From contig JAZOCE010000001.1 in assembly GCA_045596365.1 (NCBI GenBank), positions 186,001 to 250,000 of the forward strand: DNA of 64,000 nt, given 5' to 3'. This document shows, piece after piece, positions 61,278 through 64,000 of this stretch. The DNA comes from RGIG4079 sp045596365. Lineage in GTDB: Bacteria; Bacteroidota; Bacteroidia; Bacteroidales; Muribaculaceae. A model generated the notes under the pieces. It ran no database searches and was not told where the DNA came from. It saw nothing but the letters and a program-made list of their open reading frames with translations. The position numbers and the translations under genes are program-made. Positions within the stretch are counted from its first letter, which is position 1, and every line of letters begins with the position of its first letter.

Positions 61278-61898
61278 CTATTTTTCCTTTTCAGGAATTG
61301 TGGCTATACTTTTATGGTAAAAAAATATCAACGATAATATTCCTATAGTTATAGCAGCATCAGCCAAGTTAAATATTGGTTGAAAAAATAAAAAATGTTC
61401 TCCTCCGACAAATGGCACCCATTCCGGCCAATCAAAACTAAACAAAGGGAAATATAGCATATCTACCACTTTACCATAAAATAAAGGAGCATATCCTCCT
61501 GCTTCAGGCATGAATACTGCTACTTCGGGAGGATATGGATTGTCAAAAAGTAAGCCATAAAATATACAATCGATAATATTTCCAGCAGCACCAGCTGTAA
61601 TTAATGCAACACACGCAATATAACCGTATTTTATATATTCACGAGATTTTATTCGGCATATATAATAAATTAAAGCCACTACTGCCACAATACGAAACAA
61701 TGTTAGAAATAGTTTATTCCCTATCTCCATCCCAAAAGCCATCCCATTGTTTTCAATAAAGCATAATTGAAACCAATCAGTAATATGTACACTCTCTCCC
61801 AAATAAAAATTTGTTTTTACCCAAATTTTCAGTATTTGGTCAAGTATAATAACGCCTAAAATTATTATTAGAGCAAAATACCCTTTTGTTAATTTCAT
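61278..61898 (-). CDS. lspA: Lipoprotein signal peptidase II
   Basis: Inner-membrane aspartic protease cutting signal peptides of prolipoproteins. 206 residues with four hydrophobic helices. Catalytic Asp pair: NIIDCIFYGLLFDNP and PIFNLADAAITIGIL. Long extracytoplasmic insert (PPEVAVFMPEAGGYAPLFYG) is a Bacteroidota trait. 14 bp after the traR/dksA-like gene. Confidence 0.96.
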   Translation of the reverse strand: MKLTKGYFALIIILGVIILDQILKIWVKTNFYLGESVHITDWFQLCFIENNGMAFGMEIGNKLFLTLFRIVAVVALIYYICRIKSREYIKYGYIACVALITAGAAGNIIDCIFYGLLFDNPYPPEVAVFMPEAGGYAPLFYGKVVDMLYFPLFSFDWPEWVPFVGGEHFLFFQPIFNLADAAITIGILSLIFFYHKSIATIPEKEK

Positions 61899-61912
61899 TA
61901 ATTAAGAATAAC

Positions 61913-62287
61913 TTACTTCTTATTTTTAGCATCAATACTCAATGTTGCATGAGGAACTGCACGCAAACGCTCTTTTGGAATAAGCACACCTGTTTCACGA
62001 CAAATACCATAAGTTTTGTTTTCAATTCTCACTAATGCGGCCTGCAAATGTTGAATAAACTTCATTTGTCGTTGAGCTAATTGACCAGCTTCTTCCTTGC
62101 TCAATGTACTTGCTCCTTCTTCCAATACCTTAAATGTTGGAGATGTATCAGAAACATCATTTCCATCTGTATTCATTATATTTGACTTTAGCAACTCGTA
62201 ATCACGTTGTGCTTTTTCGAGTTTTTTTAAAATCAATTCCTTGAATTCTTGTAATTCTTCATCAGAATATCTTGTTTTTTCACTCAT
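61913..62287 (-). CDS. DksA/TraR-family protein with degenerate zinc finger
   Basis: 124 residues: N-terminal coiled coil (about 1-75, LKKLEKAQRDYELLKS with the DVSDTSPTFKVLEEGAST loop) and a C-terminal zinc-finger region YGICRETGVLIPKERLRAVP in which only one of the usual four Cys remains. DksA acts in the RNA polymerase secondary channel with ppGpp; here the finger fold is probably held without zinc, as in other Bacteroidota members. Between ileS (26-bp gap) and lspA (14 bp), a familiar Bacteroidales order. Confidence 0.88.
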   Translation of the reverse strand: MSEKTRYSDEELQEFKELILKKLEKAQRDYELLKSNIMNTDGNDVSDTSPTFKVLEEGASTLSKEEAGQLAQRQMKFIQHLQAALVRIENKTYGICRETGVLIPKERLRAVPHATLSIDAKNKK

Positions 62288-62313
62288 ATTATATTTAAGT
62301 TTTTATTTATTAC

Positions 62314-64000
62314 TTATTGACTTATTGAAATTGATACATTTACATTAATACCATCAAGATCAAGTATTTCTATTTCTCCGTCAAGAGATTCAGAAATTAT
62401 CATTGATGATGCAAGTACTTGTCGAGAGATGTAATCACTATAACGAGCTATTGCAGAATCTGTTTCTTCATTATGGCCAAAGACTACTGCTATCTTATCA
62501 GTAATATCATAATCTCGTCCTTTTCTGATATTTTGTATGCGATTAACTATTTCTCTTGCAATACCCTCTTGTTTTAGTTCTTCAGTTATTGTGATATCTA
62601 ACGCAATAGTCAAATTTCCTTCATTAGCTACCAACCATCCGGGGATATCTTCAGAAATAACTTCTACATCACACAATTCCACTGTTGCACTGTTTCCATC
62701 AATATCAAGAACTATATTTCCATTCTTTTCAAATGAAATAATATCTTGTTGGCTCATTGAAGCAATTGCATTCGCAACAAGTTTCATTGTTTTACCAAAC
62801 TTTGGACCTAATTTTTTAAAATCAGGTTTTACTCGCTTAACCAATACTCCTTCATCATTACCAACGAACTTGATACCCTTAACATTTACTTCATTCAATA
62901 TCAATTCGCTCATTGATTCAACAGCTTTACGTTGAGTTTCATCCAACACCGGAATCATTAACGATGAAAGTGGTTGACGAACTTTGATATTAACTTTGCG
63001 ACGTAAAGCCAACACCATTGATGTTATATCCTGAGCAATTTTCATTCGTTGTTCAAGATCTTTATCAATCACATTATAATCGACTATTGGGAACAACGCG
63101 ATATGCACGGATTGAGGATCTTCGCATGTTACAGATGTCAAGTCAAGATATAATCTATCTGCAAAGAATGGAGATATTGGAGCCATCAATTTTGCAATTG
63201 TTTCAAGACATAAATACAATGTTTGATAAGCCGAAAGTTTATCTTCATTCATCTCGCCACCCCAGAAACGTTTACGATTCAAGCGTACATACCAATTACT
63301 TAAATTATCATTAACGAAATCGTTGATTGCACGAGCTGCTTTCGTAGGTTCATAATCAGCCAATGACTCATCTACATCTTTAATTAAAGTATTTAATAAT
63401 GAGATAATCCATCGATCAATTTCAGGACGTTTTTCCAATGGTAGCTGAGGTTGACTATTATCAAACCCATCTACATTTGCATATAATGCAAAGAATGAAT
63501 ATGTATTATATAATGTAGCAAATAGTTTACGACTTGATTCTTGCACTCCTGCAGGGTCAAACTTGAGATTATCCCATGGTGATGAATTAGCAATCATGTA
63601 CCAACGTACAGGATCTGAGCCAAACTGATCAATAGCCTCAAATGGATTTATAGCATTCCCAAGTCGTTTTGACATTTTATTTCCATCTTTATCAAGGACA
63701 AGACCATTTGAAATAACAGCTTTATATGCAACAGAATCAAATACCATCGTTGCTATAGCGTGAAGAGTAAAGAACCAACCACGTGTTTGGTCTACTCCTT
63801 CAGCAATAAAATCAGCGGGATATAGCTCCCCACTATCAAGCCCTTCCTTATTTTCAAACGGATAATGCAATTGAGCATATGGCATTGCGCCAGAATCAAA
63901 CCACACATCTATTAAGTCTAATTCACGATGCATTGGTTTCCCCGTAGCGGAAACAAGAACTATACTATCAACATAAGGGCGATGTAAATCAATTTTATTA
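62314..64000 (-). CDS. ileS: Isoleucyl-tRNA synthetase, 5' part beyond window edge
   Basis: Class I aminoacyl-tRNA synthetase. The frame is open through base 64000 (reading NKIDLHRPYVDSIVLVSATG ahead of MHRELDLIDVWFDSGAMPYA) so the N-terminal part with HIGH and the editing domain is outside. Present: KMSKRLGNAINPFEAIDQFG (KMSKS motif), the anticodon-binding helices (AINDFVNDNLSNWYVRLNRK, RFWGG), and a C-terminal region with a DUF5915-like end. About 562 residues of a family near 1040-1150 in the eukaryote-like IleS2 subclass (inferred). First gene of the ileS-traR-lspA operon. Confidence 0.95.
   Translation of the reverse strand, partial: NKIDLHRPYVDSIVLVSATGKPMHRELDLIDVWFDSGAMPYAQLHYPFENKEGLDSGELYPADFIAEGVDQTRGWFFTLHAIATMVFDSVAYKAVISNGLVLDKDGNKMSKRLGNAINPFEAIDQFGSDPVRWYMIANSSPWDNLKFDPAGVQESSRKLFATLYNTYSFFALYANVDGFDNSQPQLPLEKRPEIDRWIISLLNTLIKDVDESLADYEPTKAARAINDFVNDNLSNWYVRLNRKRFWGGEMNEDKLSAYQTLYLCLETIAKLMAPISPFFADRLYLDLTSVTCEDPQSVHIALFPIVDYNVIDKDLEQRMKIAQDITSMVLALRRKVNIKVRQPLSSLMIPVLDETQRKAVESMSELILNEVNVKGIKFVGNDEGVLVKRVKPDFKKLGPKFGKTMKLVANAIASMSQQDIISFEKNGNIVLDIDGNSATVELCDVEVISEDIPGWLVANEGNLTIALDITITEELKQEGIAREIVNRIQNIRKGRDYDITDKIAVVFGHNEETDSAIARYSDYISRQVLASSMIISESLDGEIEILDLDGINVNVSISISQ

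Noticed and set aside
1..64000. CRISPR arrays, tRNA/rRNA genes, intact IS elements
   Set aside because: No regularly spaced repeats, cloverleaf-like sequences or transposase frames were found by eye; a covariance-model scan was not possible.

Overview
The window looks like chromosomal DNA of a low-GC Bacteroidota, order Bacteroidales (a Muribaculaceae- or Bacteroidaceae-like gut organism is my inference). Support comes from the gene set (DUF1599, DUF4296, DUF6769, a Cys-less PurF paralogue, type IX secretion and gliding-motility tail domains, a DksA/TraR protein without its zinc finger), from the near absence of Shine-Dalgarno sequences, and from repeated Bacteroidota-type promoters (TTG, a 19-21 bp gap, then TAnnTTTG). 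I recognise no rRNA, tRNA, CRISPR array or intact insertion sequence.

Layout. 1-2.1 kb: agmatine-to-putrescine operon (aguA, aguB) behind a small acidic protein. 2.3-7.2 kb: small orphan gene, then clpC-htpG on the minus strand. 7.4-15.0 kb, plus strand: gyrA, a TPR protein, DUF1599, a DoxX-like membrane protein, tpiA, a SPOR protein and folE. 15.0-22.0 kb, minus strand: hsp15, pth, rplY, uvrA, a lytic transglycosylase and a secreted protein with a gliding-motility C-terminal domain. 22.1-25.0 kb: a glycosyltransferase, then a decayed patch with a lipoprotein stub and a frameshifted HAD fragment joined to an ADP-ribosylglycohydrolase. 25.1-34.0 kb, minus strand: acyl-CoA dehydrogenase with EtfA/EtfB, a PurF-like protein without its catalytic Cys, and purL.

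34.0-47.3 kb, plus strand: a 608-bp spacer with a pseudogene remnant, then tig with a housekeeping-type and a sigma-54-like promoter, clpP-clpX-recQ, purU-hisH-hisA-hisF-hisIE-ftsE, and lysC-lysA. 47.3-50.6 kb: a T9SS-tailed secreted protein, a GC-rich non-coding patch, and a remnant of a Microviridae provirus (pilot protein VP2). 50.6-57.1 kb, minus strand: superoxide dismutase and a four-gene heavy-metal RND efflux operon. 57.1-57.8 kb: an AT-rich spacer with a strong dif-like (XerC/XerD) site. 57.8-60.1 kb: an HTH regulator and pyrK-pyrD. 60.1-64.0 kb, minus strand: ileS (cut by the edge), dksA/traR-like, lspA, a DUF4296 lipoprotein and a small conserved protein, closed by a 28-bp perfect-stem terminator.

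Most of the window is core metabolism and protein quality control (ClpC, HtpG, trigger factor, ClpXP). The accessory signals sit at about 23.3-24.2 kb (decaying HAD/ADP-ribosylglycohydrolase locus), 34.1-34.6 kb (pseudogene and sigma-54-like site) and 48.9-50.5 kb (microviral remnant), plus the dif-like site at 57.25 kb. Microvirus proviruses of Bacteroidota are reported to integrate through Xer/dif, so the last two may be related.
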